From Molossus alvarezi (lineage: Eukaryota > Chordata > Mammalia > Chiroptera > Molossidae): a stretch of DNA of 64,000 nt. The stretch is from assembly GCA_037176705.1 (NCBI GenBank), contig CM073886.1, positions 1,922,001 through 1,986,000 of the forward strand, in the 5' to 3' direction. The position numbers and the translations under genes were made by a program. The number at the start of each line of letters is the position of its first letter. Within the stretch, counting starts at the first letter, position 1. The notes below the pieces were generated by a model. The model worked only from the letters and a program-made list of their open reading frames with translations. It was not told the origin of the DNA and searched no databases. Below are positions 1 to 10,123 of the stretch, piece after piece.

Positions 1-70
1 CAACCAATGCATCTCTCTCTCTCTCCCCCTTGGTTCCTTCCTTCCACACCCTGTAAAAAACAAAATCAAT
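1..70 (+). mobile_element. Ves SINE, 3-prime tail only
   Basis: The sequence opens with the CT-rich tail of a Ves SINE and ends in an A-rich stretch containing a form of the usual tail sequence AAATCAATGAATAA. The tRNA-like head lies outside the window, so Pol III boxes cannot be checked. Confidence 0.7.
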
Positions 71-345
71 GAATAATATAAAGTCAGATGAGACTTAACA
101 GAAAAAATATATATCTTTTGGAAGTAAAACACTTTATTTTTAAAAAATCCAAAAAAAAAAAAAAAAAAACAGGCAACTTGGGTGGGAGAAGCCTAATCAG
201 TAACCGAGGGCACTGGCTTAAGCAGGTGAAAGCCAGTGTCTGTGGTGAGCAAGGAGAACACTGATATAAACTGCTTCACCCTAAGGAGTCCGTTCAGGCT
301 GATGTGTTGCAGCTGAGCTGCCAGGCTTTTCAGAACCACTGATTG
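71..345. other. Intergenic sequence with an A-homopolymer
   Basis: There is no coding or repeat signal that I can name. An uninterrupted run of 19 A lies at 151-169 and may be the tail of an unrecognised retroelement. Confidence 0.5.
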
Positions 346-507
346 GCCCTGGCCATGTAGCCCAGTTGGTTAGAGCATTGTTCCGATAAAGCAAGTTTTG
401 GGTTTGATCCCAGGTCAGGGTACATGCAAGAATCAAACAATCAATGCATAAATGAGTGGAACAACAGATCTCTCTCTCACACACATAAAAATAAAATAAA
501 ATAAAAA
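346..507 (+). mobile_element. Ves SINE
   Basis: This is a tRNA-derived SINE beginning GCCCTGGCCATGTAGCCC. An A-box-like stretch (TAGCCCAGTTGGTTAGAGC) and a B-box-like stretch (GGGTTTGATCCCAG) are visible. The CT-rich part is shortened to CTCTCTCTCACACACA and the copy ends in AAAATAAAATAAAA. The divergence suggests an older copy. Confidence 0.85.
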
Positions 508-1589
508 CCCACTTTTTAAAAAATATGATGGACATACAAAGCTGTATATATTCAGTGGATACAACATGATGTGTTTGGAGACAAACAGACTTAAATTTTT
601 TATTAAAAAATGCAAATACAACCAAGGATGTTTGTGAACATCTCATAGAGGTCCATCCAGTGCCCAGGTCACTGTGCGTATATCAGGGACACAGATCCTG
701 CAGCTTTCTGGTCTCTTCCTGAGAGTGGCTCCAGGGTCGTCGGTGTGGGAGGGGATCCCAGAGACCCTGACAGCACCCACTTCTGCACCCCAAGTCTCCC
801 AGCTGCCAAGGAGGCAGGAGATGTGAGCAGGAGCTTGAGAGGGTTTTGCCATCATCTGCTCATATGTCCCACGTCCCCTTCAGCTCTCCTCTGGCCAGGC
901 AGAGATTCTTCAGCCAATGGTCTGCCTTGGCCTGACCTAAGAGGGAGGGGGCAGGTGGTAAGTCAGACTAGGTTAAGGCCAGAGAAACCAACTGGGAAGA
1001 AGAAGGCCAGAGACTGAGGGGGAAGGAGAGAAACCAGCAAGGAGAGGGAAGGGGCATGGCAAGTGTACACAGCAAAGAGTGTGGGAGGGGCAGTCAGAGG
1101 AGGAGGAGATGTGAGGGTGTGGGGTGTGTAAATGGCATAATAGCAATCCCTCCCATTGACTCAGGACCTGTGATCAGGCTCTGTGCTGAGCTTTAAGTGG
1201 CACACTCTATGTAATTTCCACCCGCGTACATAATGATGGTGGGATCATTACCCAAAGTCCCCAGAACTCCAGCTGTCCACACAGTCTTCTCCCAATAGTC
1301 CAAGGAGCAGATGGGCTTGGCCCACTCGCCAGGGCAGAGGGGCAAGGGGCTATGCTCTCTGGCTGGACCACTGGCTCAGATACTGCTCAGAAGCTTGCTG
1401 TCTTCTCAGAGAGGCATATGAACGCTCCGATGTGTAGTAGGACCTCGTGCAGACAAGGGATGAGGCTTCCCACCTTAAAGGACAGTGTGTAACAATACTC
1501 AAGTCCATAGGACAGCAGCTGTCACATGGGAAGTGACTCATGCTGGGGGTCTGTTTTGGTTTTCAGACCAAGAATTTCTGAAGCCTCAG
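508..1589. other. Unassigned single-copy sequence
   Basis: This is moderately GC-rich sequence with no splice-bounded open frame, no domain signature and no repeat I can name. Short open frames on both strands look like chance. Confidence 0.5.
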
Positions 1590-2010
1590 TTTTCCATTAT
1601 TTCTATCCTCCCATTTCTCCACTCTCTATCACTGTTTCTCCTTCTGTCTGTGCCCCCCATGGCCCCTCTTTTTGCCCCTGGGGTTTTGTTCTTCTCTGGT
1701 TGCCCCACCCACTATATCTTTGTGGGGTTTCTGTGTTTTCCTGGGCACGTTTTTACTAGGGCCTCTCTGATAAAAGCAGGAGGGTTCTCACATGTCCTGC
1801 CCTTCAGCCACAGCCTGTCACATGTTCCTCCTAATCTCTGCTAATTCTTCCTATATTTTGCTGAGAATGGCGGCGCCTAAAAGGATTGAAGCATTTGCTC
1901 AATGGGACCAGGACAGGCTCAGAGAACCAGCTGTGGGAGACACTGGGCCAGGACGGCCACAAGGGGGCAGCAGAGGAGATGGAGAGAAGAGACGGAGGGA
2001 GCACATAGTT
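1590..2010 (+). repeat. Duplicated module, copy A (related copy at 26.8-27.2 kb)
   Basis: A pyrimidine-rich half (about 1600-1780) is followed by a purine-rich half (about 1875-2000). The purine-rich half aligns with 27095-27225 over about 110 bp: both share ATTTGCT, GGACAG, CTGTGGGAGAC, GCCACAAG and GCAGAGG-like blocks in the same order. By eye the match is roughly three quarters. It is not Ves or L1. It may be a low-copy interspersed repeat or an old segmental duplication. The visible match covers only the second half, so the outer limits are approximate. Confidence 0.5.
1956..1973 (+). promoter_or_regulatory. CTCF-like core motif
   Basis: The sequence GCCACAAGGGGGCAGCA closely follows the CTCF core CCANNAGGGGGCA. 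It sits in the purine-rich half of module A. The related module near 27.19 kb has lost part of the G run, so the motif is not kept there. Occupancy cannot be inferred from sequence alone. Confidence 0.45.
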
Positions 2011-2099
2011 TGTCAACTCTATAGAGACCATGTATGCAAAATATTAACTTTGTGATACCAGGTTTTATGTTAATGAACCCTTGAATGATTATTTATCTT

Positions 2100-2320
2100 T
2101 TAATTCAAATTATTTTAAATAATGATTTTAGAGATGGGAAGGGGGAGAGAGAGAGAGAGAGAGATAAAGATAGATATAGAGACTTCGATTGGTTGTCTCC
2201 ACCAAGTACCCCAACAGGAGATTGTACCCAAATCCTGGGTATGTGCCCTGACAAGGAATCAAAGCTGCCACCTTTGATGAATGGGACAACACTCCAACCA
2301 ATGAAACCAGTCTGCCTAAG
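2100..2320 (-). mobile_element. Ves SINE, diverged
   Basis: Read on the minus strand this is head, B-box region, then the CT-rich tail (visible on plus as GAGAGAGAGAGAGAGAGA at 2147-2165). The plus-strand phrase TATGTGCCCTGACAAGGAATC is the complement of the diagnostic middle part. The head end at 2305-2320 is degraded. Confidence 0.75.
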
Positions 2321-2332
2321 GTGACTTATTAA

Positions 2333-2425
2333 TTTTTTAATTAAAATTTGTAAATTACAGTTGATAGTTAATATTAGTTTCAGGTGTACAACATAGTTAC
2401 TAGACATTTAATGCCTTCGAGAGTG
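2333..2425 (-). mobile_element. Ancient L1 3-prime-end fragment
   Basis: AATTACAGTTGATAGTTAATATTAGTTTCAGGTGTACAAC-like sequence, followed by ACATAGTTACTAGACATTTA, resembles the reverse complement of old mammalian L1 (L1MA/L1MB-type) 3-prime ends. The assignment is from memory of the consensus. Confidence 0.5.
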
Positions 2426-3917
2426 AGGCCCCACCTTGAGAGTCTAGTCCCGACCTGGCACCACGCATAGCTGTCCTGATGTCATTGCCTGTACTCCCCC
2501 TGCAGTGTGTCAGCTTACGTGCACAGGCGCCACTGTTCTGACAAACAATGTGCAGAAAGAAGATCCTGGGACTGTGCATTCCGGATTTTCTCTGTCCCGT
2601 CATGTGTCCGTGAAAAGGCAACATCCTCAATGGTAAATGCCAGAGAGCGCAACTGTCCCGGGAAAGCACTCAGACGTCTCCACCCCACCCCCAAAGGAGG
2701 CTCAGATCTGCTGGTGCTCACTCAGTCCACCCCAGTGCGCAGGGGCACGGAGGAAGCTGCCTGCCCACAGCAATGGGCTGAGACATGGGAACCCAGAAGA
2801 CCGTTACAATCCCAGGAAGACCAGATGTCAGAGCCTCTCATTAGCCAATGATGATGTCCTTGGGAACACAAAGTGTAGGACCAACTTCAGGGTCCAGGAA
2901 AAGGGTGGATATAGCTTAGGAGACCTGCCTGCCTTGGTGGGAGCTCCACCAACCAGACATCAAGAGAACAACTGCAACTGTAGAGTGTCCTGTGGAAAAG
3001 GACAAGGATGAGTCCTCACATCTGCCTGCTAGGCCTTTGCGAGAGGGACCTACACAGGACTTGTCCTGACCTCACAGGGCTTCAGGACCTGACCCTCCAA
3101 TTCTGCTGCTTCCCTTTTTCATCAGGGAACACTGGGAACTATTCAATCTTAGGACACTGAGTCCAGGACCTCAGGAATCAGCCAACGGGGTCACAGTCAT
3201 CCACTTAGGAGATTTTCTCATCTAATATCAATCCACCTAGTTTATTAACATCAGTAAAGAAATAATTTATTTCTGTCATCATTGTCATTACTCTGGTTAC
3301 TTGTCACTATCTTTCTGATAACTATGCTTAGGAATTATTTTTGTGGTTGTGGTTATAAAACTTTGAATAAACATTTCAAGGGAGACAGATGTTGGATTTT
3401 CTGATGATGAATATTTGAAGTTTGAAACAGGCAGATACACAGCTGAATCTTGGCGGCCTCTTTGCTGCCTGGTTGGCTGTAATAGCAGGAGGCTGCCCCT
3501 AGGGGCAGTGCTCTCTTCCATATTCCATGAGTCTTTTCTACAGTACAGCTTCTGGTCCCTTACCTAGGCCCCTTCACTCCCAGGTCTTGCGGTTCCTCTG
3601 CACTGATTTCCCCTGTAATTCATTCTAGCTCTCCTCACAGCCCATTGCTTGACTTCAGTCTCCTCTGGGCAACAGCAATGGTCACCTCCTCAATGGCTGA
3701 CCTAATTTCTGCTCCTTCTCACCCATATTCAGGAGCCCTCTGTCCTCTCTACACTCTTCCAATCAGGTCTGGGCCAGGTCCACTTGTGAGCCCAGCATCC
3801 GGTTGCTCTTTTTTCCTCTTATTTCTGGAACTTTTCTGACTCTCTTCCTCTTGTCTTCCTAGGTTACACCTCTTACTTTACAAAGTCCTTCTAAAAGTGC
3901 CTGAAAAAAAACACTTT
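2426..3917. other. Unassigned single-copy sequence
   Basis: I see no recognisable gene or repeat. A frame open at 2507-2851 shows no motif, has no splice context I trust, and is overlapped by open frames on the other strand. Confidence 0.45.
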
Positions 3918-3932
3918 AAAAATTTACTGTAG
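3918..3932 (+). repeat. HAL1 target-site duplication, left copy
   Basis: AAAAATTTACTGTAG is repeated without mismatch after the element tail at 6158-6172. The preceding TTT creates the TT/AAAA nick context used by L1 endonuclease. Confidence 0.92.
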
Positions 3933-3942
3933 GACTTCCGGT

Positions 3943-3954
3943 CAAGATGGCGGC
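3943..3954 (+). promoter_or_regulatory. YY1-like motif at the HAL1 5-prime end
   Basis: CAAGATGGCGGC lies 10 bp from the element start, in the place where human L1 promoters carry a YY1 site that sets the transcription start. The second HAL1 copy has CAAGATGTCGGG at the same place, so its motif is damaged. Function here is inferred by analogy. Confidence 0.55.
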
Positions 3955-4824
3955 GTAGGTAAACGCGGTATCGCGTCCTCCCACAACCACATCAAAGTTA
4001 CATCTAACTACAGAACAACCATCATTCAAAACCGCCTGAAATTAAGCTGAATGGAAGTCGTACAACTACGGAACTAAGGAAAAAAAAAAAGCAGCTACAT
4101 CCAGACCGGTAGGAGGGGCGGTGGCGCGAGGGGGGGCGGCGGAGTGCGCAGCGGTGAGACGGGCTGGTCCCACACCCAAGCGTGGTGGATAAAAATCAGG
4201 AGGATCCCGTGGCTGGGAAGGTCCTTCCTGAGGACTGAGGGGTCCCCGTCCCACACCAGGTGTCCCGTTCAGGGTTCCAGTGCCAGGAAGAGAAGTCCCC
4301 ATAACTTCTGGCTGGAAAAACCAGCGGAAACTGAGGCTCAGGGAAGCTGAAGCGGCTGGAGCCCCAGGCAGCTCCTTAAAGGGCCCGCGCACGGACTTAT
4401 CGGACTCTCTCCCTCTAAGCTCGGAGGGGAGGCAGCTCGAGGGGCACCAGAGACACACAGGGAAGAACTGAGCTGTTTGGCACTGGAGCGAGAGCTGGAG
4501 AGGGGGCTTCCTCGGGGACAAACGTGCTGTCAGAGGCCTTTGTTCCTTTGGTGAGCCCTTCCCGGGGGCAGCAGAAAGAAGCCATATCTGGGACTCCAGC
4601 AACCTGGCTCACACTCGTAGCCCCGCCCTGCTGACTCCCTGAGGCCCCGCCCCGCCCCACACAACTTTCAAGCTGTTGCCAGTTGCTTAACCATAGGATT
4701 GGCCGGTCTTGGATCCTGCTTCAGGTTTTTCCTAAATTCTTTCAAACGAGCAGCACCGGGTCTCAGCGAGCCCCATACCTCTCATTAAGTAATACACAGA
4801 AACAAACACAGGGAGGCAGCCAAA

Positions 4825-4942
4825 ATGAGGATACAAAGAAACAGGTCCCAAATGAAAGAACAGAACAAAACCCCAATAAAAGAACTAAGCGAAAGGGAGA
4901 TAAGCAACCTAACAGATACTGAGTTCACTACTGCTTATAAGG
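4825..4942 (+). pseudogene. HAL1 ORF1 amino-terminal part, frameshifted
   Basis: An ATG at 4825 begins a frame with the basic, Gln/Lys-rich start usual for L1 ORF1 (MRIQRNRSQMKEQ). It runs into a stop near 4950. Compared with the related copy at 29288, the stretch after GAGTTC lacks two bases near 4927. That offset is exactly the one needed to join this frame to the long frame that opens at 4943. Confidence 0.7.
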
Positions 4943-5764
4943 ATGCTCAATGAACTTAGTGAGAACCTCAGTGAACTTAGGGAGGGCCTCAAGAGCATAA
5001 AAAAGTACCAGTTAGAAATCATGGATACACAGTTAGAATTAAAGGAGGCATTAACTGAAATAAAGAATAATTTACACAGCTTCAATAATAGAGTATGTAG
5101 ATCCAAGGAGCAAACCATCGATTTGGAATATAAGGAAGCAAAAAATCCCCAATCAGAAGAGCAAAAAGAAAAAAGAATCCAAAAAAATGAGGATAGAGTA
5201 AGGAGCCTCTGGGATAACTTCAAGCGTGCCAACATTCGCATCTTGGGGGTGCCCGAAGGAGAAGAGAGAGAACAAGAAATCGAAAACCTGTTTGAAACAA
5301 TAATGGCAGAAAACTTTCCTAACTTGGTGAAGGAAACAGACATACAAGTCCAGGAAGCACAGAGAGTCCCAAACAAGATGAACCCCAAGAGGCCCACACC
5401 AAGACACATCATCATCAAAATGCAAAAGGTTCAAGACAAAGAGAGAATATTAAAAGCAGCAAGAGAAAGGCAGCTAGTTACAAACAAGGGAGTACCCATT
5501 AGGCTGTCAGCTGATTTCTCAAAAGAAACTTTGCAGGCCAGAAGGGAGTGGCAAGAAATATTCAGAGTGATGAAAACCAAGAACCTACAACCAAAATTAC
5601 TCTATCCTGCAAAGCTGTCATTTAGAATCGATGGACATACAAAAACTTTCCCAGACAAGAAAAAGTTAAAGGAGTTCATCACCACCAAACCGTTATTATA
5701 TGAAATGATGAAGGGTCTTTTTGAAGAAAAAGATAAAATGTATGAACAAACAAAATGGCAGTGA
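4943..5764 (+). CDS. HAL1 ORF1p-like RNA-binding protein (273 codons, amino end lost)
   Basis: This frame encodes most of an L1 ORF1 protein, the trimeric RNA-binding chaperone that coats L1-type RNA in cytoplasmic particles. Residues 1 to about 85 form a Leu/Glu/Lys-rich coiled coil (visible heptads around NELSENLSEL). Residues about 90-190 are the RRM-like domain, including NIRILGVPEGEE, with the ENFPNL motif just after. The C-terminal domain includes RPTPRHIIIKM, KERILKAARE, RLSADFS and LLYPAKLSF. A full L1 ORF1p is about 300-340 residues, so roughly 40 are missing at the front because of the 2-base frameshift near 4927. The stop at 5762-5764 lies over the remnant ORF2 start. The protein is non-host, and expression is unlikely but not excluded. 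Confidence 0.8.
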   Translation: MLNELSENLSELREGLKSIKKYQLEIMDTQLELKEALTEIKNNLHSFNNRVCRSKEQTIDLEYKEAKNPQSEEQKEKRIQKNEDRVRSLWDNFKRANIRILGVPEGEEREQEIENLFETIMAENFPNLVKETDIQVQEAQRVPNKMNPKRPTPRHIIIKMQKVQDKERILKAARERQLVTNKGVPIRLSADFSKETLQARREWQEIFRVMKTKNLQPKLLYPAKLSFRIDGHTKTFPDKKKLKEFITTKPLLYEMMKGLFEEKDKMYEQTKWQ

Positions 5765-5785
5765 ATACATATCTATCAACAATGG
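5755..5785 (+). other. ORF2 start scar at the HAL1 deletion junction
   Basis: ATGGCAGTGAATACATATCT matches the first bases of L1 ORF2 (compare ATGGCAATAAATAAGTACAT at 16468, 31550 and 40654). After about 27 bases the sequence jumps to material resembling the last bases of ORF2 and the 3-prime UTR of L1 (GGAATCTACAAACAAAATGA against GGAATATAATGAACAAAAT). Nearly all of ORF2 was therefore deleted as one block. Confidence 0.65.
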
Positions 5786-6107
5786 AATCTACAAACAAAA
5801 TGAACAGGCAGAACAGAAACATTCTCATAGATACAGAGAACATTTTATTGGTTGCCAGTTGGGAAGGGGGTTGGGGGAATGGGTGAAAAAGGTGAAGGGA
5901 TTAAGAAGCACAAACTCATTGCTAGACTGACAAACCTCAAAGGGAAAGGGGTTGGGGGGGGTGGGAAGAAATAAACCAAAGAATTTATATGCATAACCAA
6001 TGGACACAGACAATAGTGTGGGAAAAGGTGGGAGGGGGGCGGGAGTGGGGAGGAGGGGGTCAATGGGGGAAAAATGTGGAACATCTGTAATACATTTTAC
6101 ATCCAAC

Positions 6108-6113
6108 AATAAA
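6108..6113 (+). terminator. Polyadenylation signal of the HAL1 element
   Basis: AATAAA lies 8-15 bases before the A-rich tail, as expected for an RNA polymerase II retroelement transcript. Confidence 0.65.
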
Positions 6114-6157
6114 GATTTGGGGAAAAAAAAAATAACCAAAAACCAAAAAAAATAAAA

Positions 6158-6172
6158 AAAAATTTACTGTAG
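6158..6172 (+). repeat. HAL1 target-site duplication, right copy
   Basis: This is identical to 3918-3932 and directly follows the A-rich tail. Single-copy flanking sequence resumes at GTTACTTAATTTACC. Confidence 0.92.
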
Positions 6173-7054
6173 GTTACTTAATTTACCAGACTCAAGAAGC
6201 CATACCCAGAGGGCACATGTGTCTGCCACTGAAATGGGTGAGGAAGAGGTGGTGCAGCTGCAGGAAAATATATAACCAATCTTACCTATGAATGTATGAA
6301 CCAAATCAAGAAATTTTCCATCTAAATGATAACTGCAGTGATTAAAAAATAACATCATAAACCCAATTTATAAGTAATGCAAGATCACTTTATGGTTTTC
6401 CTCAGTGCCTCATTTGACATATGTTAGAAGTGAAGAGAAACTATCTTCCAGTTTAACTGAGGTGACAACTAACAAGTGGAATTGATGTACTTAGGATTCA
6501 TAATGTGGTGCTGGCCCTGCCTGGCCCCTGGGAGAGGATGCCCATGATCTAGGGCCGCAGTCTGCTCCTTTCACACCACCAGACACCGCTTAGTGTGTGT
6601 GTGGCAGGCAATCCAAGATTGGGTCTTAGACAGTTTCAAGGGTAAGATTGAGAAATCTGTTACAGCAAACTGTTGATTACCTAGACCTCGATATCATACA
6701 CTTTGGATTTAATTAAAAAATATTTCCAAAATGTATGTCACGTTCAAAAATTAACACCTTGTAAAATTAAAAAGCTTTTGACCACGAGTTGCTTGCAATT
6801 AACAGGTTATTTGTTGTAATTAATTCTGGTTTTTTTTTTAAAAAAAACAAAGATTAGCATATATGCTGTATGTGGGGAAAACAATGCAGTAATTTTGTCG
6901 ACTTACATTAATATTACACATCTACAACTATAGTCTGCACATTTAAATCGAAGTATCACCACTGAAAAACAAAGGTCTGCGAAAGACTCACACATGACCA
7001 CACGCAGCCCTCAGTGATTGGCTCTGTTGCTCGTCCTGATCCCGCGCATTTTCC
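6173..7054. other. Unassigned sequence before the pyrimidine-rich repeat
   Basis: This is AT-rich, apparently single-copy sequence. It includes a T9A9-like stretch near 6830-6847. I see no gene or named repeat. Confidence 0.5.
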
Positions 7055-7871
7055 TTACACTCTCCCTTTGCAGCATTCTCCTCATGCTCTCCTGATATCC
7101 ATCCTTTTTTGTGTTCTCTCACTATTCTTCTGATTCTCTTCATTTCCTCATTCTCACGATATTTTCTTGATTCTGTTCATTTTCTGCATTATTGAAATAA
7201 TCTCTCGATTCTCTACATTTTCTGTGTTCTCATTGTACTCTTCTGGTTTTCTCTGTATCCTTTATTCTCACTATACTCTTATTCTCTGTTTTCTGTATTT
7301 GTGTAATAATCTTCTAATTCTCTAGGTTTTCTGTATTCTATCAGTTGTCTTCTGATTCTTTGTTTCCTGCATTCTTGCAATATTTTTCTGATTTTCTCCA
7401 TCATCTGTGCTATCGCCACAGTCTCCTTTTTTCTCTGTTTTCTGCATTCTAGATACTGTACTTATTTTTTACATTATTTGTGTTTCCCCAAAATTCTATT
7501 GATTCTATTTTCTGCGTTCTTGAGATATTTTCCATTTTTTATTCTTGTGGTACTCTCCTAGTTTTCCAGTTTTCTGTATTTTCACCATACTCTTCTGATT
7601 CTCTCCATTTTCTGATTTCTTGCAATAGTTTCCTGACTCTCCGTTTTCTGCATTCCCGAGATATTTTCCTGATTTCTCCATTTTCTGCATTCTAGTGACA
7701 CTCTCCTTATACTTTACATTATTTGTGCTTTACCATAATCTCTTGATTACATTTTCTGCATTCTCACAATATTTTTCTGAATCTCTATTTTCAGCTTTCC
7801 TGAGCAAATTTCCAGATTCTCTCTCTTTCTTTTATTCTCATGGTACTCTCCTGGTTTTCTCCATTTTCTTT

Positions 7872-7998
7872 ATATTTTTTATTAGTTAATTTATTTTTGT
7901 TATAGATGTTCTCCCCCCCCCCATTGACACCCTTCTCCTGATCTCATCCCCTCCCCAGCATAGTTGTCTATGTCCATTGGTTATGTTCATTTTTTTCT
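7872..7998 (-). mobile_element. L1 3-prime-end fragment inside the minisatellite
   Basis: TTATTAGTTAATTTATTTTTG, then TTATAGATGTTCT, a C10 run, CCATTGACACCC and TGTCTATGTCCATTGGTTATG are the complement of the L1 3-prime UTR seen at 36000-36070. It is a very short 5-prime-truncated copy. Confidence 0.75.
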
Positions 7999-9287
7999 AT
8001 GCTACTCATACTCTCCAGATGTTCTCTGTATCCCATAGCACTCTCCTTCTTTTCTCTGTTTTCTGAAATCTCTGGATATTATCCTGATTTTCTCCATTTT
8101 CTGCATTCTCTAGATAATCTCAATATCTCGGTTTTTCTATATTCTTACAATATTTTCTTGTGTCTCTTAGTTTTCTACATTACCATGACACTCTCCTCAT
8201 TTCCTTTGTTTTTTTAATTATCTCAATATTTTTCTGATTTTCTTAATTTTTGCTTTTTTTTTTTTGGTAATCTCGGGATTCTGTTTTTTGTACTCTGGAG
8301 GTACTCTCAATATTTTCTCTGTTTTCTGCATTATTGAAATATTCTGATTCACTACCTTTTCTGCATTGTCTGGTTAATCTGCTTCATATATTCTTTTCTG
8401 TGTTGTTAAAATATGTTCCTGATTCTCTACATTTTTTACATTATTTCAATATTCTCATGATTTTCATCATTTTCTGTATTCTCCCAATATTCTCCAGATT
8501 CTCTTCATTTTCTTCATTCTCATATGTTTTCTGTATTCTCAAAATATTTTCCTGATTCTGTCCATTCTCTGCATTATTGAGATAATCTCCCTATTCTCTA
8601 GGTTTTCTGTATTTTTGAGGTGCTGTCTTGGTTTTCTATTTTTATGTTATTCTTGCCATATTCTTCTTCTCTCCGCTTTCTGCACGTGTGTGATACTTTC
8701 CTAGTTCTCTCGGTTTTCTACATTCTTTCTATATTCTCCTGATTCTTTTCATTTTCTGCAGCCTTGAAATAGTTTCCTGAGTGCCATCGTGTTTGGCCTT
8801 CTCTTGGCTCTCTCCTGATTTTCTCTGTCATCTGTGCTCTCGCCACAATCTCCTGGTTTCTGCATTCTTGTGATACTATAAGTAACCTTTACATTATTTC
8901 TATTTCCCCTAAATTCTCCTGATTCTATTATCTGCATTTTTGCCATGTTTTCTAATATTTTTTTCTGTTTTTTATTATCAAACTACTCTCCTGATTCTTT
9001 GTTTTCTGTATTTTGGTCATACTCTTCTGATTCTCCAAATTTCCTTCTATTTTGAGATATTTTTCTGAGCCTCTTTGTTTTATGCATGCTTGAGATACTC
9101 TCCAGATTCTCTTTGTTTAATGAATTCTCATGGTATACACCTGGTTTACTCTGTTTTCGTTATCCCATCATTCTAACCAGATTTTATTTATATTTTGTAT
9201 CCCATGGCACTCTCCTTAATTTCTCTGTTTTCTGCATTATTCAGATATTCTCCTGATTTGATCCATTTTCAGCATTCTCTGGATAAT

Positions 9288-9506
9288 CAACTTTTTAAAA
9301 ATTGTTTTCTTCATTGATTTTACAGAAAGGGTGAAAGAGGGAGAGATAGAAACATTGATGAGAGAGAAATTTAATTGGCTAGCTCCTCCATGCCCCCCAC
9401 TGAAGATTTGGCCCACAACATGGGGATGTGCCCTGACGAGAAATCAAACTGGCGACCTGTTGGTGTGTGGGTCCATGCTCAACCACTAAGCCACACCATC
9501 TGGGCA
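9288..9506 (-). mobile_element. Ves SINE inside the minisatellite
   Basis: GATTTTACAGAAAGGGTGAAAG, GATGTGCCCTGACGAGAAATC and AACCACTAAGCCACACCATC mark a minus-strand Ves copy. The repeat resumes on both sides (ATAATCAACTTTT before, AGATAATCAACTC after). ATAATCAACT is thus a likely short target-site duplication. Confidence 0.85.
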
Positions 9507-10123
9507 AGATAATCAACTCAATAAGTATGTTTTCTGTATTCTCAAAATATTTCCCTGATTCTCTACATTTCCTGCATTATCACATTACTCTACAGATTTG
9601 CTTTGTTTTCTGCATTCTCATGATGTTTTGCTAATTCTCTGCTTTCAATATTTTCAAGATAATCTTCAGATTTTCTTCATTTTCGGTATCCAGCTGTAAT
9701 CTCCATAATTTCTGCTTTTTAAAAAAATTCTCAATGTATATTTCTAGTTCTCTCCATTTTCTGCATTCTCTAGATCATCTCTTTTATATGTCCATTGTCT
9801 CTAAAATTTCTGCAGTACTTTGATACTCCACTGATTTGTACTTTTTTTTTTATTTCTTACAATTTTAACCTAATTCTCTACATTATCTTTATCCTCGATG
9901 GTTTTCTTTTTTTATTCTCACCCTTTTCTTCATGCTCTGAACAATCTGCTTAATGTCACTCTCTTTGTAGTCTTGCAATATTATTCTGGTTCTTTGGCTT
10001 TTTGCATAATCTTGACACTCTCCAGATATGCTTTGTTTTCTGCATTCTGGAGATATTTTCCTGATGCTCTCCATTTTCACAAAGAGGGTGGGCCATTCTA
10101 CCCAGCCAGCCTGAGGGGGGAAA

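Larger units (their letters stand above)
3933..6157 (+). mobile_element. Half-L1 (HAL1) retrotransposon, apparently full length
   Basis: The element starts GACTTCCGGTCAAGATGG, has a GC-rich 5-prime leader of about 0.9 kb, an L1-type ORF1, then passes almost directly into an L1-like 3-prime region with poly-G tracts, an AATAAA at 6108-6113 and an A-rich tail. There is no ORF2. It is flanked by identical 15-bp duplications (3918-3932 and 6158-6172), and the insertion point reads TTT/AAAAA, the L1 endonuclease preference. Known family biology: HAL1 elements keep ORF1 and are moved by the enzymes of autonomous L1. The identical duplications suggest a fairly recent insertion. Confidence 0.9.
7055..10080 (+). 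repeat. Degenerate pyrimidine-rich minisatellite, period about 38 bp
   Basis: About 3 kb is built from variants of ATTCTCTCCATTTTCTGCAT followed by TCTCNNGATATTCTCCTG. Eight consecutive units from about 7155 measure 38, 39, 34, 36, 38, 36, 38 and 35 bp. The recurring anchors are TTTTCTGCATTCT and TCCTGATTCTC. Two retroelements interrupt the array (7872-7998 and 9288-9506), so the tandem array predates them. Allowing for these, some 70 units are present. Open frames inside it (for example 7480-7695) are Phe/Ser/Leu-rich products of the repeat, not genes. Units are too diverged for recent array expansion. Confidence 0.85.

Noticed and set aside
7480..8555. Several Phe/Ser/Leu-rich open frames
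   Set aside because: They are by-products of the pyrimidine-rich 38-bp repeat and shift phase from unit to unit.
7055..10080. CRISPR-like or regulatory array from regular repeats
   Set aside because: Units are contiguous, diverged and without unique spacers, and the context is mammalian. It is an ordinary if large minisatellite.
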